A stretch of DNA of 32,615 bases from Octadecabacter sp. (GCA_028825445.1 JAPKAD010000023.1:1-32615), one strand, 5' to 3'. Positions 18,316 to 27,112 are shown, counted from the stretch's first letter. The notes: a model not told the origin generated them from the sequence alone. Numbers and translations: made by a program.

Positions 18316-19128
18316 TTAGGCCTCCCACCCTATCCATTGGCTACTCTCAACGGACTGCATCAGCCTAAAGTGTTCACTATATGGATTTGACAGTGTTTTT
18401 CGCTCTTTATTCGGATATGCAATATGACGCGCCATGGTTGATTTGCGAGCATTCAATATTTCGGAAGGCATTGCTATTTTATCTGCGCCAATCTCTATTT
18501 TCTGCGCACAAATTTTTCTACCGGCCACCACTAGGTTTTCTTGCTGCCACATCAGAAATCTAGCGTAAGACCAAACCTTATGGGCGGGAACCCCGACTTC
18601 TGGCCTACAGCGTCCGTTATTTAACAAAGTCGAGCGAGCCCTCTCAAAATGTATAGACTCATAGCCCGACTGCGACTGATGATAAAAGGCGGACGTCCAT
18701 ACTGCACCATACTTGTGCACGCCCAAAGCCGCCCGCATGAGTGATAGTAGCAAAAAATTATCAAAAATAGCCAAAACATGGGTGGCATAAGGGTAAAATT
18801 CACCATTTTTAGAGTTATCACTTATCCCACCGATTAAGTTTTTCTCAGACAAGATCAGCATATGGATGCCTCGCGAACGCTCTTTTGCAACCTCAAACTT
18901 AATAAACAATGGCAACTGATCGATTCTGATCGCAGCCGTTTCATCAATTGAATACATGACTTTATTGCACAATTGCATCGCAACTTGAGACCCTAAGGTT
19001 TCACGTAAATAATTTTGGGCCCACAGCACTACACTACAATCTGGATGCGCCGCGATTATCAGTGCAACCGATTGCGCGACTAAAGCAGACCCCGTGCGGC
19101 GCGCACCAATATATAGGATAAGGTACAA
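18316..19128 (-). CDS. Sulfotransferase-like conserved protein in the pcc operon
   Basis: A 270-residue protein starting with TTG 3 bases behind pccA. It resembles a roseobacter family with sulfotransferase-like P-loop features: the opening LILYIGARRTGSALVAQS corresponds to an HIGAHRTGTT-type phosphate-binding loop, and the middle MLILSEKNLIGGISDN corresponds to the (L)ISEEN..G block. GAVWTSAFYHQSQSGYE and NARKS near the C-terminus follow. The usual His of the loop (HIGAHRT) is Arg here, so activity is uncertain. The TTG start is supported because the first strand of the fold begins right there. Substrate and function are unknown; operon position suggests expression with propionate metabolism. 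Confidence 0.5.
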   Translation of the reverse strand: MYLILYIGARRTGSALVAQSVALIIAAHPDCSVVLWAQNYLRETLGSQVAMQLCNKVMYSIDETAAIRIDQLPLFIKFEVAKERSRGIHMLILSEKNLIGGISDNSKNGEFYPYATHVLAIFDNFLLLSLMRAALGVHKYGAVWTSAFYHQSQSGYESIHFERARSTLLNNGRCRPEVGVPAHKVWSYARFLMWQQENLVVAGRKICAQKIEIGADKIAMPSEILNARKSTMARHIAYPNKERKTLSNPYSEHFRLMQSVESSQWIGWEA

Positions 19129-19131
19129 AGG

Positions 19132-21174
19132 TTATTCGAACTCCATGATCACATCATCCACGGCTAAGTTAACGCCTGCTTCAGCATTAATACTGGTCAC
19201 AACTGCTTTTTTCTCTGCCCGCAGATTATTTTCCATTTTCATCGCTTCAACCGTGCAAAGAATTTGACCTTCTTGCACTTCATCACCAACTTTTACATCA
19301 ATTTTGACGACCAAACCAGGCATTGGACAGAGTAACAGTTTAGAAGTGTCGGGTGGCAGTTTTTCCGGCATCAATGCCGCCAGCTCAGCTTGACGTTTTG
19401 TGCGCACACGGACGACAACATCCCCCCCACGATACCTGACGCGAAAGCCCGACGAGATCAATGCAACCTTCATCACCAATGGTTCACCATTCACCGACAT
19501 CTTTGCCAATGACTGTCCCGGCGTCCAGTCACCTTCAACGCGAAAAGTTGCACCATCAATAGTCACTGTTGCCCCCTGCCGATCAGCCTCAACCTGCACT
19601 GAAAGCGCGCGCTTACTGAGCGTAACGATCCAATCTTTACCGATCATCCGTTCATGGTTATCCATTCGCCCGCTAATTTGCGCGCGCCGGATTTCACAAA
19701 CACGATACATCGCAACAGCAGCTGCACCAATCCGATCAAGCGCTACATCGGGTAAAGTGACCCCATCAAAGCCATCAGGAAACTCTTCCTCAATGAACGC
19801 AGTAGTCATCTTGCCAGACATGAATTTTTCATGATCATACACAGCACTCAGGAATGGAATATTGTGGCTGATCCCCTCAACCTCAAAGCTATCAAGCGAG
19901 TTTCGCATTTCCTCAATAGCGTCTTCTCGCGTTGGAGCCCATGTGCACAGTTTGGCGATCATCGGATCATAATACATGCTGATTTCGCCGCCATCATATA
20001 CGCCTGTGTCATTGCGCACGGCGTGCTTACCTACAGCTGCGTCACCCTGCCATTTGCCATTTGTGACCATTGGTCCAGCCGCAACTTCGGACGGTGGGCG
20101 GTATGTAGTTAAACGTCCAATAGAGGGCAGAAAGCCGCGATATGGGTCTTCGGCGTAAAGTCTACTTTCCATTGCCCAACCTGTTAATGTCACGTCATCT
20201 TGCGTCATGGACAGCTTTTCACCGTAGGCAACACGTATCATCTCTTCAACCAAATCAACGCCAGTAATCAGTTCTGTGACAGGGTGTTCCACCTGCAAAC
20301 GTGTGTTCATTTCAAGGAAGTAAAAATTGCGATCACCATCAACAATGAATTCTACCGTGCCAGCAGATTCGTAATCAACCGCTTGGGCCAGCGCCACGGA
20401 CTGTTCTCCCATCGCCTTACGGGTTTCATCGTCCAAAAACGGCGACGGAGCCTCTTCAATAACCTTTTGTTGGCGACGTTGAATCGAACATTCCCGCTCA
20501 CCCAGATAAATACCATTACCGTGGCTATCACACAGCACTTGGATTTCGATGTGGCGCGGCTGAGTAACAAATTTTTCGATAAAAATTCGATCGTCACCAA
20601 AGGAATTTGCGGCTTCATTTTTGGACGACTGGAACCCCTCGCGCGCGCCATCGTCGTCCCAAGCGATGCGCATTCCCTTACCACCGCCACCTGCTGACGC
20701 CTTAATCATTACCGGATACCCCACTTGATTGGAGATCTTCACGGCGTCTTCTGCATCCTTAATCAAACCCATATGACCCGGAACCGTGGACACATTCGCG
20801 TCTTGAGCAATCTTTTTTGAGGTGATCTTATCACCCATCTTTTCAATCGCACCAACAGGTGGCCCAATAAAAGCAACGTCAGCAGCAGCTAAAGTTTCAG
20901 CGAATTTTGAATTTTCGGATAAGAAACCATAACCTGGATGCACAGCTTCAGCACCAGTTGCTTTTACCGCTTTCATGATATTATCAATCACAATGTAAGA
21001 CTGGTTTGCTGGTGACGGGCCAATATGATAGGCTTCATCAGCCATTCTGACGTGCAGCGCATTTCGATCCGCATCAGAAAAGACTGCCACGGTCTTAATA
21101 CCCATCTTGCGAGCTGTCTTGATAACACGGCATGCGATTTCGCCACGATTGGCAATCAGGATTTTCTTAAACAT
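19132..21174 (-). CDS. pccA: Propionyl-CoA carboxylase alpha chain (biotin carboxylase + biotin carrier)
   Basis: A 680-residue subunit that carboxylates its biotin with ATP and bicarbonate and delivers CO2 to PccB. The N-terminus MFKKILIANRGEIACRVIKT is canonical, so the ATG at 21174 is chosen over a 10-codon extension; AGGGG precedes it. The ATP-grasp domain shows the glycine loop SAGGGGKGMR, and EMNTRLQVEHPVTE carries active-site residues. The middle BT domain mediates contact with the beta subunit. The C-terminal carrier domain carries biotin on Lys646 in EAMKMEN. The protein ends VDDVIMEFE. The pccA-pccB interval holds one intact hypothetical gene and two broken ones. Confidence 0.95.
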   Translation of the reverse strand: MFKKILIANRGEIACRVIKTARKMGIKTVAVFSDADRNALHVRMADEAYHIGPSPANQSYIVIDNIMKAVKATGAEAVHPGYGFLSENSKFAETLAAADVAFIGPPVGAIEKMGDKITSKKIAQDANVSTVPGHMGLIKDAEDAVKISNQVGYPVMIKASAGGGGKGMRIAWDDDGAREGFQSSKNEAANSFGDDRIFIEKFVTQPRHIEIQVLCDSHGNGIYLGERECSIQRRQQKVIEEAPSPFLDDETRKAMGEQSVALAQAVDYESAGTVEFIVDGDRNFYFLEMNTRLQVEHPVTELITGVDLVEEMIRVAYGEKLSMTQDDVTLTGWAMESRLYAEDPYRGFLPSIGRLTTYRPPSEVAAGPMVTNGKWQGDAAVGKHAVRNDTGVYDGGEISMYYDPMIAKLCTWAPTREDAIEEMRNSLDSFEVEGISHNIPFLSAVYDHEKFMSGKMTTAFIEEEFPDGFDGVTLPDVALDRIGAAAVAMYRVCEIRRAQISGRMDNHERMIGKDWIVTLSKRALSVQVEADRQGATVTIDGATFRVEGDWTPGQSLAKMSVNGEPLVMKVALISSGFRVRYRGGDVVVRVRTKRQAELAALMPEKLPPDTSKLLLCPMPGLVVKIDVKVGDEVQEGQILCTVEAMKMENNLRAEKKAVVTSINAEAGVNLAVDDVIMEFE

Positions 21175-21236
21175 TTTGGCCCCTAAAAAGTGCAAAACCA
21201 CCACTAAGAAAAAATCTTAAACAGCAGTCAAAGTTG

Positions 21237-21473
21237 TTAGTTGCGCCTATCAAAAGGCACTTTTTTACCGTAGCGGCAAATGTTTGTGATTTCATTACAA
21301 AACGCACCAGCAGCGCCACCTGCGATAGCGCCAATGAAAGCGTCGCCCACCAGCGCGTTTGCGATGACGAAAGCAGTTGCCGAACCCACAAGGCCCTACT
21401 CAAAATCGTTATTGAGACAGACCGAAAGCAACGCGCCAGCGGCGGTGGTGAAAAGATGATAGTAGAATATTGG
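21237..21473 (-). pseudogene. Broken small glycine-zipper lipoprotein gene
   Basis: In one minus-strand frame the sequence reads HLFTTAAGALLSVCLNNDFE, then a TAG stop (21398-21396), then GLVGSATAFVIANALVGDAF, IGAIAGGAAGAFCNEITNIC and a basic tail to TAA at 21237. LLSVC is a lipobox-like signal end, and the glycine/alanine-spaced hydrophobic part ending in a Cys-containing tail is typical of small YMGG/entericidin-like lipoproteins found beside pccA in roseobacters. The TAG sits where Gln or Arg is expected (a CAG-to-TAG change would explain it), and the frame has no start codon: a basic-hydrophobic N-terminus seems to lie in the next frame. Loss of function is likely. Confidence 0.65.
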
Positions 21474-21792
21474 TTATTATTATTTTTTCTAATATTTTTA
21501 AGCAGAAAAAAACCAGCACTTCTTGCGCTCAACTCAAGTGTTTTCAGCTCCAATCTCATAACAGAGCGTAAAGCGGCCCAGAGATTGCAGAAAAAAGGCA
21601 TCAGCCTGACATAAAAGAGATCAGGCAGAATTGGGAAAAGATAACCACACTGACAATAAGTGGCCGAAAGCAGCCCAACGGACTTAACTTTCACAATAAT
21701 CCAAAACCCAGCATATTGAGCTAGTTTCCTAAAAAGCTGTATAATTTCCGGCCATATAGGGCACATCCTAATTTTATACCCCGGATGCTCCA
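21474..21792. other. No recognisable gene
   Basis: The minus-strand frame is open through most of this stretch but its translation (cysteine-, phenylalanine- and leucine-rich) resembles nothing known and it continues in the wrong frame across the lipoprotein remnant. A short minus-strand piece near 21630-21600 (VSVVIFSQFCLISFMSG) looks signal-peptide-like and may belong to the decayed lipoprotein region. I see no promoter or terminator. Confidence 0.3.
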
Positions 21793-22164
21793 TCAATCTT
21801 GACCGGGTGCCCAATCAGGGCGGAAGATCTCTGGGAATGACTGTTCAGTGCGGCGCAAATCGAGCATTAGCAGTCCGTCATAACTCTCTGGGTCAAAGGG
21901 ATCACTCGCAGGAATAACTTCGCGTCCAAAGACAAAATTTAACCTGCCCGCATCAAGGTTTCCACGTGCAAAAATCTGATCGCCAAAATGTTCTTTCAGG
22001 GCCCACATAAAGCCTTCGTCCGCACGGCGATCTGCAGGGCGGCGATCCGCATAACGTTCGCGTTTAAATAACTTTGCTGGCAGCCCTTTTTTTACGCCCT
22101 GACGAATCGTGAATTGAAAGTCTGAACTTGGAAGGCGACTTGGAAAGCCACGGTGCTTTTCCAT
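21793..22164 (-). CDS. Conserved hypothetical protein of the pcc cluster
   Basis: A 123-residue soluble protein with no signal peptide or membrane segment. It is strongly charged in the first half (FKRERYADRRPADRRADEGF) and has an ordered second half with HFGDQIFARGNLDAGRLNFV, FGREVIPASDPFDPESYDGL and a final LMLDLRRTEQSFPEIF. I do not know its function. Its natural composition, the intact frame and its place between pccB and pccA on the same strand support a real gene, and I believe similar proteins occur at this place in other roseobacters. It is the only clearly intact gene in the pccA-pccB interval. Confidence 0.55.
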   Translation of the reverse strand: MEKHRGFPSRLPSSDFQFTIRQGVKKGLPAKLFKRERYADRRPADRRADEGFMWALKEHFGDQIFARGNLDAGRLNFVFGREVIPASDPFDPESYDGLLMLDLRRTEQSFPEIFRPDWAPGQD

Positions 22165-22275
22165 TATGAAAACCTTCCAATTAGAGGTCTGCAGAACCTT
22201 TTGTTAGATGGGACAGATACTGTTGCATCAGTAAATAGGTTGGGTAAATTTCGGGTCACAAAATTTTTTGATACA

Positions 22276-22671
22276 TCAGAATTTTTTTCAGATACGGGTA
22301 CCATTTTCAGGTCGAGCAATTTTAAAAGATTGCAGAAGGTCCGGCCAATCTTCAAAAATAGAATATCCATGGCAGACATGGACAATACCATCTTACTAGA
22401 CGCAAGCGCATTTGTAATGAGCGTTTGCTTAACTTGTTCATCGCACACTGTGTGAAAATCTATGGCCAATTTCAAATAAGTTAACGGGGTGTCAATACTA
22501 GGCACTAAAAATCTAAAGCGCATCATGTCACTTTCCACTTCAAAAAACAGTTTCGATAAACGGTAGCTTCTGGTCTGACACACAAAAAAGCTCTATTATT
22601 AATTCAATAGTCAAAACGGACGAGGCGCGTAATGTACACATTGTGTACATTACATTTGTGCAAAAGCGCAT
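22276..22671 (-). pseudogene. DUF6497-type gene with two homopolymer frameshifts
   Basis: Three pieces in order rebuild one protein. From ATG 22671 (1 base after the pccB stop) the frame gives a degenerate signal region and VSDQKLPFIETVF, then TGA. A second frame continues EVESDMMRFRFLVPSID and LAIDFHTVCDEQV to MVLSMSAMDILF. The third piece, back in the first frame, reads EDWPDLLQSFKIARPENGTR and I, then TGA, KKF, TGA. The joints are a T6 run at 22547-22542 (5 would restore the frame) and a T5 run at 22358-22354 (6 would restore it). The last TGA stands where DUF6497 proteins have a Trp near the C-terminus (CIW motif). The family is a secreted roseobacter protein of unknown function. Confidence 0.7.
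22629..22653. repeat. Perfect 25-bp palindrome, arms GTAATGTACACA
   Basis: Two 12-base arms, GTAATGTACACA and TGTGTACATTAC, are exact reverse complements around one central T. It lies 20 bases past the pccB stop, inside the decayed signal-peptide region of the DUF6497 gene. There is no T-run on either strand, so a terminator is unlikely. The single-base centre is too small for an RNA loop without opening a base pair; a dimeric repressor operator or a residual mobile-element end are alternatives. Confidence 0.6.
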
Positions 22672-22672
22672 A

Positions 22673-24205
22673 TTAAAGCGGAATGTTATCATGTTTTTTC
22701 CATGGCATCTGCATTTGTTTGCCACGCAATCCAGCAAATGCACGGCACAGGCGTTTGCGGGTGTCAGAAGGAGTGATAACCTCATCGACGAACCCACGTT
22801 CGGCAGCCACGAAGGGGTTGGCAAAGCGATCTTCATAATCCTTTGTGTGTGCAGCAGTTTTATCAACGTCACTAATATCTGAACGGTGAATAATTTCTGT
22901 TGCCCCTTTGGCCCCCATCACTGCTATTTCCGCAGTAGGCCACGCATAGTTAATGTCCCCGCGCAAATGCTTGGATGACATTACCACATAGGCGCCGCCA
23001 TATGCTTTACGGGTAATAATTGTTACTTTTGGCACCGTCGCTTCGCCATATGCGAAAAGTAGTTTTGCACCGTGTTTAATGACACCGTTATATTCCTGCG
23101 TCACGCCAGGAAGGAAACCGGGCACATCTACAAGGGTAAGGATCGGGATTTCGAATGCATCACAAAACCTTACAAACCGCGCAGCTTTGCGGGCACTATC
23201 GATATCTAGAACACCCGCTAACACCATCGGCTGATTAGCAACGACACCCACTGAACGCCCTTCAAGACGGATAAAGCCCGTCAAAATATTTCCTGCAAAT
23301 GCAGCTTGAATTTCGAAAAAATCGCCCTCGTCCGAAATTTTATGGATTAGTTCTCTCATATCATAAGGTTGATTTGGATTGTTGGGGATCAGCGTATCTA
23401 AACTGGATTCAATCCGATCCACTTCATCAAAAAATGGGCGTACCGGGGGTTTTTGGCGATTATTCAACGGCAAAAAGTCAACAAGACGACGCACTTCAGA
23501 TATCGCTTCTACGTCATTCTCATATGCGGCATCGGCGACTGATGATTTGCGGGTGTGAGTGGTCGCCCCGCCCAATTCTTCAGCCGTGACAACTTCGTTA
23601 GTGACAGTTTTGACGACGTCGGGGCCAGTCACAAACATGTAGGAGCTGTCTTTGACCATAAAAATAAAATCAGTCATTGCGGGTGAATAAACCGCACCAC
23701 CAGCACATGGACCCATAATCAAACTAATTTGAGGCACCACACCGGACGCAATGATATTGCGCTGGAAAATTTCACCATATCCGCCAAGACTGTCGACACC
23801 TTCTTGAATACGGGCACCACCAGAATCGTTAATGCCTATGATTGGCGCACCATTTTGCATAGCCATGTCCATGATTTTGGTGATCTTCGCAGCATGAGTA
23901 GCAGAAACAGATCCACCCAAAACTGTGAAGTCTTGTGAGTAAACATAGACTTGACGGCCATTTATTGTTCCCCATCCAGTAACAACACCATCTCCTGCCG
24001 GTTTAGTTTTTTCCATCCCAAAATCGGTGCTACGGTGTGTAACGAAGGTGTCGAATTCTTCAAAGCTGCCGTCATCAACCAACAACTCGATCCGCTCACG
24101 CGCGCTCAACTTGCCTTTGGCGTGCTGACTATCGATGCGTTTCTGCCCCCCCCCAAAACGGGCGGCTTCGCGGCGATTTTTAAGTTCTTGCAGGATGGCG
24201 GTCAT
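22673..24205 (-). CDS. pccB: Propionyl-CoA carboxylase beta chain
   Basis: A 510-residue carboxyltransferase subunit that transfers the carboxyl group from biotin to propionyl-CoA, giving methylmalonyl-CoA. Both crotonase-like halves are present. The N-half has [17 protein letters not shown] and [16 protein letters not shown], whose backbone amides form the first oxyanion hole; the C-half has [16 protein letters not shown] and [15 protein letters not shown] for the second. It closes [15 protein letters not shown]. It is divergent from the MFS gene, sharing a 192-base control region that contains TTTGCAAA-like repeats expected for PccR. Confidence 0.95.
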   Translation of the reverse strand: MTAILQELKNRREAARFGGGQKRIDSQHAKGKLSARERIELLVDDGSFEEFDTFVTHRSTDFGMEKTKPAGDGVVTGWGTINGRQVYVYSQDFTVLGGSVSATHAAKITKIMDMAMQNGAPIIGINDSGGARIQEGVDSLGGYGEIFQRNIIASGVVPQISLIMGPCAGGAVYSPAMTDFIFMVKDSSYMFVTGPDVVKTVTNEVVTAEELGGATTHTRKSSVADAAYENDVEAISEVRRLVDFLPLNNRQKPPVRPFFDEVDRIESSLDTLIPNNPNQPYDMRELIHKISDEGDFFEIQAAFAGNILTGFIRLEGRSVGVVANQPMVLAGVLDIDSARKAARFVRFCDAFEIPILTLVDVPGFLPGVTQEYNGVIKHGAKLLFAYGEATVPKVTIITRKAYGGAYVVMSSKHLRGDINYAWPTAEIAVMGAKGATEIIHRSDISDVDKTAAHTKDYEDRFANPFVAAERGFVDEVITPSDTRKRLCRAFAGLRGKQMQMPWKKHDNIPL

Positions 24206-24263
24206 AAATTTATACCCTTCGTTTTTGACAAACTATCTGCAAAAGTGAGACGATCCGAGTCCC

Positions 24264-24342
24264 TTTTCGCAAATTTGCAAATGAACGTCTTAGCAAGCAC
24301 ATTATTTTGCAAATTAGCTAATTTTCATAAATGCTTTGCAAC
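24264..24342. promoter_or_regulatory. pccB/MFS divergent control region with TTTGCAAA repeats
   Basis: Three close copies of an 8-base palindrome occur: TTTGCAAA at 24274-24281 (joined directly to TTTCGCAAA at 24265-24273), TTTGCAAA at 24306-24313 and TTTGCAAC at 24335-24342. PccR of Rhodobacter sphaeroides is reported to bind paired TTTGCAAA elements in front of pcc genes, as I recall. The 24265-24281 double site is the best candidate operator. The region would serve both pccB (minus) and the MFS gene (plus). Confidence 0.55.
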
Positions 24343-24397
24343 GATAAGGTAACGATTTTAGTGGACGATTCTGTGGGGCAGTAATAGCTCTTAACTC

Positions 24398-25618
24398 ATG
24401 TCTTCATTTTCAAAATCGCATTTTCTTGATCGCACAACTCCGCCCCACATCGCAACCCTGATCCTGATGGCTGGTATCGGGGCGCTATCACTCAATGTTT
24501 TTTTACCATCCCTACCTACTATGGCACAACATTTTGGTGTGGATTACGCGCTTATGCAATTTTCGGTCTCAGCATATCTTGCAACAACGGCAGTGGTGCA
24601 GATTGCAATTGGTCCTTTTTCAGACAGATTTGGTCGCCGACCTGTAATGATCGGTACTGCTATTATTTTTACAATAGCAAGCGTAGGCGCAATCTATGCC
24701 CCAAATTTTAATATCTTTTTAAGTTTTCGCCTACTGCAAACAGCAATCGCCACAGGCTTTGTAATTAGCCGCGCTACCGTGCGCGATATGCTGCCAGAAA
24801 ATCAGGCTGCATCCATGATCGGCTACATAACGATGGGTATGTCGATTGTGCCAATGATGGGCCCAGCCATGGGCGGCGTATTGGATGAAGCGTTCGGCTG
24901 GCAGGCATCGTTTTGGATGCTAGCGGGTGGTGGACTGCTGTTGTTCATAACGCTTTTCTTCGATCAAGGAGAGACATTTACTAAGCGCGAAGGCGGTTTC
25001 GCTGCACAACTGCGTGAATATCCCAAATTGCTGACATCGCAGCGATTTTGGGGCTATTGCTTAGCCGCAGCCTTTGCATCCGGTGCATTCTTTGCCTACC
25101 TTGGCGGTGCGCCTTTTGTTGGGTCAGAAGTGTTTGCAATGGAACCTGCTGAACTTGGCCTATATTTTGGCTCACCGGCAATCGGTTATCTTATCGGCAA
25201 CGGGTTGTCGGGCAGGTATTCAACGCGTTTTGGTATAAATCGTATGGTGCTAATTGGGGCCCTTTTGACGGTCGCAGGGATGTCGATGCTACTTTTATTT
25301 GACTTAGCCGGTTTTAATCATCCATTCGTTTTTTTTGGCTTTATGATTTCAATAGGTCTTGGTAACGGTATTCTTTTGCCGAATGCAAATGCGGGCATGT
25401 TGTCCGTGCGTCCTGCCCTTGCGGGATCCGCGGCTGGGCTTGGCGGTGCATTCATGATCAGTGGTGGTGCCGCATTATCAGTGATTGCGGGCTTCATTCT
25501 TGGACCAAGAACGGGCGCTCTACCGCTGATCATTTTGATGCTGTTGACGACGCTCGCTGCCGTTGCTTGCGCACTGTGGGTTATATGCCGCGCAGCAGTG
25601 GCTGACGAAACAACCTAA
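24398..25618 (+). CDS. Bcr/CflA-type multidrug MFS transporter
   Basis: A 406-residue major facilitator with about 12 membrane helices, of the drug:H+ antiporter-1 (Bcr/CflA) group. Motif A is visible between TM2 and TM3 (GPFSDRFGRRPVMIG, residues 72-86), and the antiporter motif C lies in TM5 (MSIVPMMGPAMGGVLDEAFG). The N-terminal GALSLNVFLPSLPTMAQ is typical of Bcr. Candidate substrates are small hydrophobic compounds; nothing here fixes them. No good Shine-Dalgarno is seen. The position between pccB and pccR, with pccB's control region upstream and pccR 73 bases downstream, suggests it may be under propionyl-CoA control. Confidence 0.85.
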   Translation: MSSFSKSHFLDRTTPPHIATLILMAGIGALSLNVFLPSLPTMAQHFGVDYALMQFSVSAYLATTAVVQIAIGPFSDRFGRRPVMIGTAIIFTIASVGAIYAPNFNIFLSFRLLQTAIATGFVISRATVRDMLPENQAASMIGYITMGMSIVPMMGPAMGGVLDEAFGWQASFWMLAGGGLLLFITLFFDQGETFTKREGGFAAQLREYPKLLTSQRFWGYCLAAAFASGAFFAYLGGAPFVGSEVFAMEPAELGLYFGSPAIGYLIGNGLSGRYSTRFGINRMVLIGALLTVAGMSMLLLFDLAGFNHPFVFFGFMISIGLGNGILLPNANAGMLSVRPALAGSAAGLGGAFMISGGAALSVIAGFILGPRTGALPLIILMLLTTLAAVACALWVICRAAVADETT

Positions 25619-25639
25619 ACCAATCCCTCGACACATGAT

Positions 25640-25668
25640 TTTGCAAAGCCTATTATAAAGTTTACAAA
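25640..25668 (+). promoter_or_regulatory. Putative PccR autoregulatory site
   Basis: TTTGCAAA (25640-25647) and TTTACAAA (25661-25668) lie 13 bases apart, just before the pccR start. They match the elements before pccB and would place pccR under its own control. The region also carries the AT-rich TATTATAAA, usable as a -10 element. Confidence 0.4.
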
Positions 25669-25691
25669 ATATGAGTTAGGAGACGCGAAAA

Positions 25692-27086
25692 TTGGCACCA
25701 CATAAACTTTACGCTGGGGCGAAATTACGTGAATTGCGCGGGCGGATCAGCTACACACAAAAAGCGTTTGCAGAAAAGCTAGGCGTATCATTGCCCTATC
25801 TGAACCAGATGGAAAACAATAACAGGCCCGTATCAACAACAGTGGTTTTGGCATTGGCGCGAGAATTTGGGTTCGATGTCACTGAACTGCAGTCAGGCGA
25901 CGAGGCGCGCCTTGTTGGTGACATGCGGGAGGCACTAGTAGACCCGATTTTTAGTGGGCCAGCACCACCGCTGGCAGATTTGCGATTGGCGGCATCCAAC
26001 GCCCCTGCCCTCGCGCGGGCTTTTCTAGAATTGCACACGGCCTACCGTCAAACTCACGAACGCCTCGCATCACTGGACGAGGCATTGGGACGCGAAGATA
26101 GCCAATTATCCCCATCCCCATGGGAAGAAGTGCGCGATTTCTTTCATTATTGCGACAATTACATCGATGCCATTGATCACGCGGCGGAGCAGTTTGCGGC
26201 AAGAGCAGACGGTGACATTGATGGGGCCGCGCGTCACGCATTGGCTGAAAGTGGCGTGAGGGTCGTCAATTACGACGATGGCGCAGTCCGCCATTATGAC
26301 CCACAAACACATGTGCTATCACTGTCGACCAAGTCTACACATGCAACCCAGCGGTTTCAGCTTTTATTACAGGTCGCCCTGATCAGGCAAGACAATCTGT
26401 TAGAGGCAAATTTAGATTTGGCGCGATTCCAATCGCCGCAAGCACGTAGTATCGCCAAAGTTGGGCTAGCCAACTATTTTGCCGGTGCCGCGATGATGCC
26501 CTATCGCGCGTTCCTAACTGCAGCACAGGAAACCCGCCATGATCTGGAACGATTGGCGGATCGATTTGGCGGATCTCTTGAACAGGTTGCGCACAGGTTA
26601 TCAACGCTCCAACGCCCTGGTTCCAAAGGTATCCCATTCTTTTTCGTGAGGGTTGATCCAGCCGGAACCATCACCAAACGCCATTCAGCAACGACTTTGC
26701 AATTCGCAAGGTTCGGGGGGGCCTGCCCGCTTTGGAATGTGCACAGTGCCTTTGAAACACCTGGTCGTTGGTTACGCCAATTGGCACAAACCCCTGACAG
26801 TGTTAGATATTTCTGCCTTGCGCGGGACGTCAGCAAACCAGGTGGTGCGTGGGGCATCCCAACACGTCGCTATGCAATCGGGCTTGGCTGCGAAGTCAAA
26901 CATGCCAGTGCGCTGGTCTATGCCGATCACATGATGGTGGACGACGCAGCAGCGTTTGTGCCTATCGGAATTTCGTGTCGTATCTGTGAACGCAATGCCT
27001 GCCCACATCGGTCTGTGCCACCACTGGCAAGCCAACTTCGCGTGGACCCAAACGAACGTGGTATACTACCATATCAATTAGAATAA
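25692..27086 (+). CDS. pccR: PccR, short-chain fatty acyl-CoA regulator (ScfR family)
   Basis: A 464-residue transcription factor. The N-terminal XRE-type helix-turn-helix spans about residues 8-62 (YTQKAFAEKLGVSLPYLNQM is the recognition part). An ImmA/IrrE-like (DUF955) middle and a C-terminal ScfR domain follow; the latter ends with the cysteine cluster RICERNACPHRS near residues 430-441. In R. sphaeroides PccR senses propionyl-CoA-type esters and activates pcc genes. The start is TTG at 25692, 9 bases behind AGGAG; the ATG at 25671 is followed at once by a stop. It is read away from pccB with the MFS gene between them. Confidence 0.88.
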   Translation: MAPHKLYAGAKLRELRGRISYTQKAFAEKLGVSLPYLNQMENNNRPVSTTVVLALAREFGFDVTELQSGDEARLVGDMREALVDPIFSGPAPPLADLRLAASNAPALARAFLELHTAYRQTHERLASLDEALGREDSQLSPSPWEEVRDFFHYCDNYIDAIDHAAEQFAARADGDIDGAARHALAESGVRVVNYDDGAVRHYDPQTHVLSLSTKSTHATQRFQLLLQVALIRQDNLLEANLDLARFQSPQARSIAKVGLANYFAGAAMMPYRAFLTAAQETRHDLERLADRFGGSLEQVAHRLSTLQRPGSKGIPFFFVRVDPAGTITKRHSATTLQFARFGGACPLWNVHSAFETPGRWLRQLAQTPDSVRYFCLARDVSKPGGAWGIPTRRYAIGLGCEVKHASALVYADHMMVDDAAAFVPIGISCRICERNACPHRSVPPLASQLRVDPNERGILPYQLE

Positions 27087-27112
27087 GGAAAATTGCCTTC
27101 GGATTTATAGGC

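Noticed and set aside
21167..21814. A 215-codon minus-strand frame between pccA and the conserved hypothetical
   Set aside because: It crosses the lipoprotein remnant in the wrong frame and has a cysteine- and aromatic-rich translation without family resemblance.
22540..22872. A 110-codon minus-strand frame at the end of pccB
   Set aside because: Its first two thirds are a shadow of pccB. Only the part from the ATG at 22671 was kept, as the start of the DUF6497 remnant.
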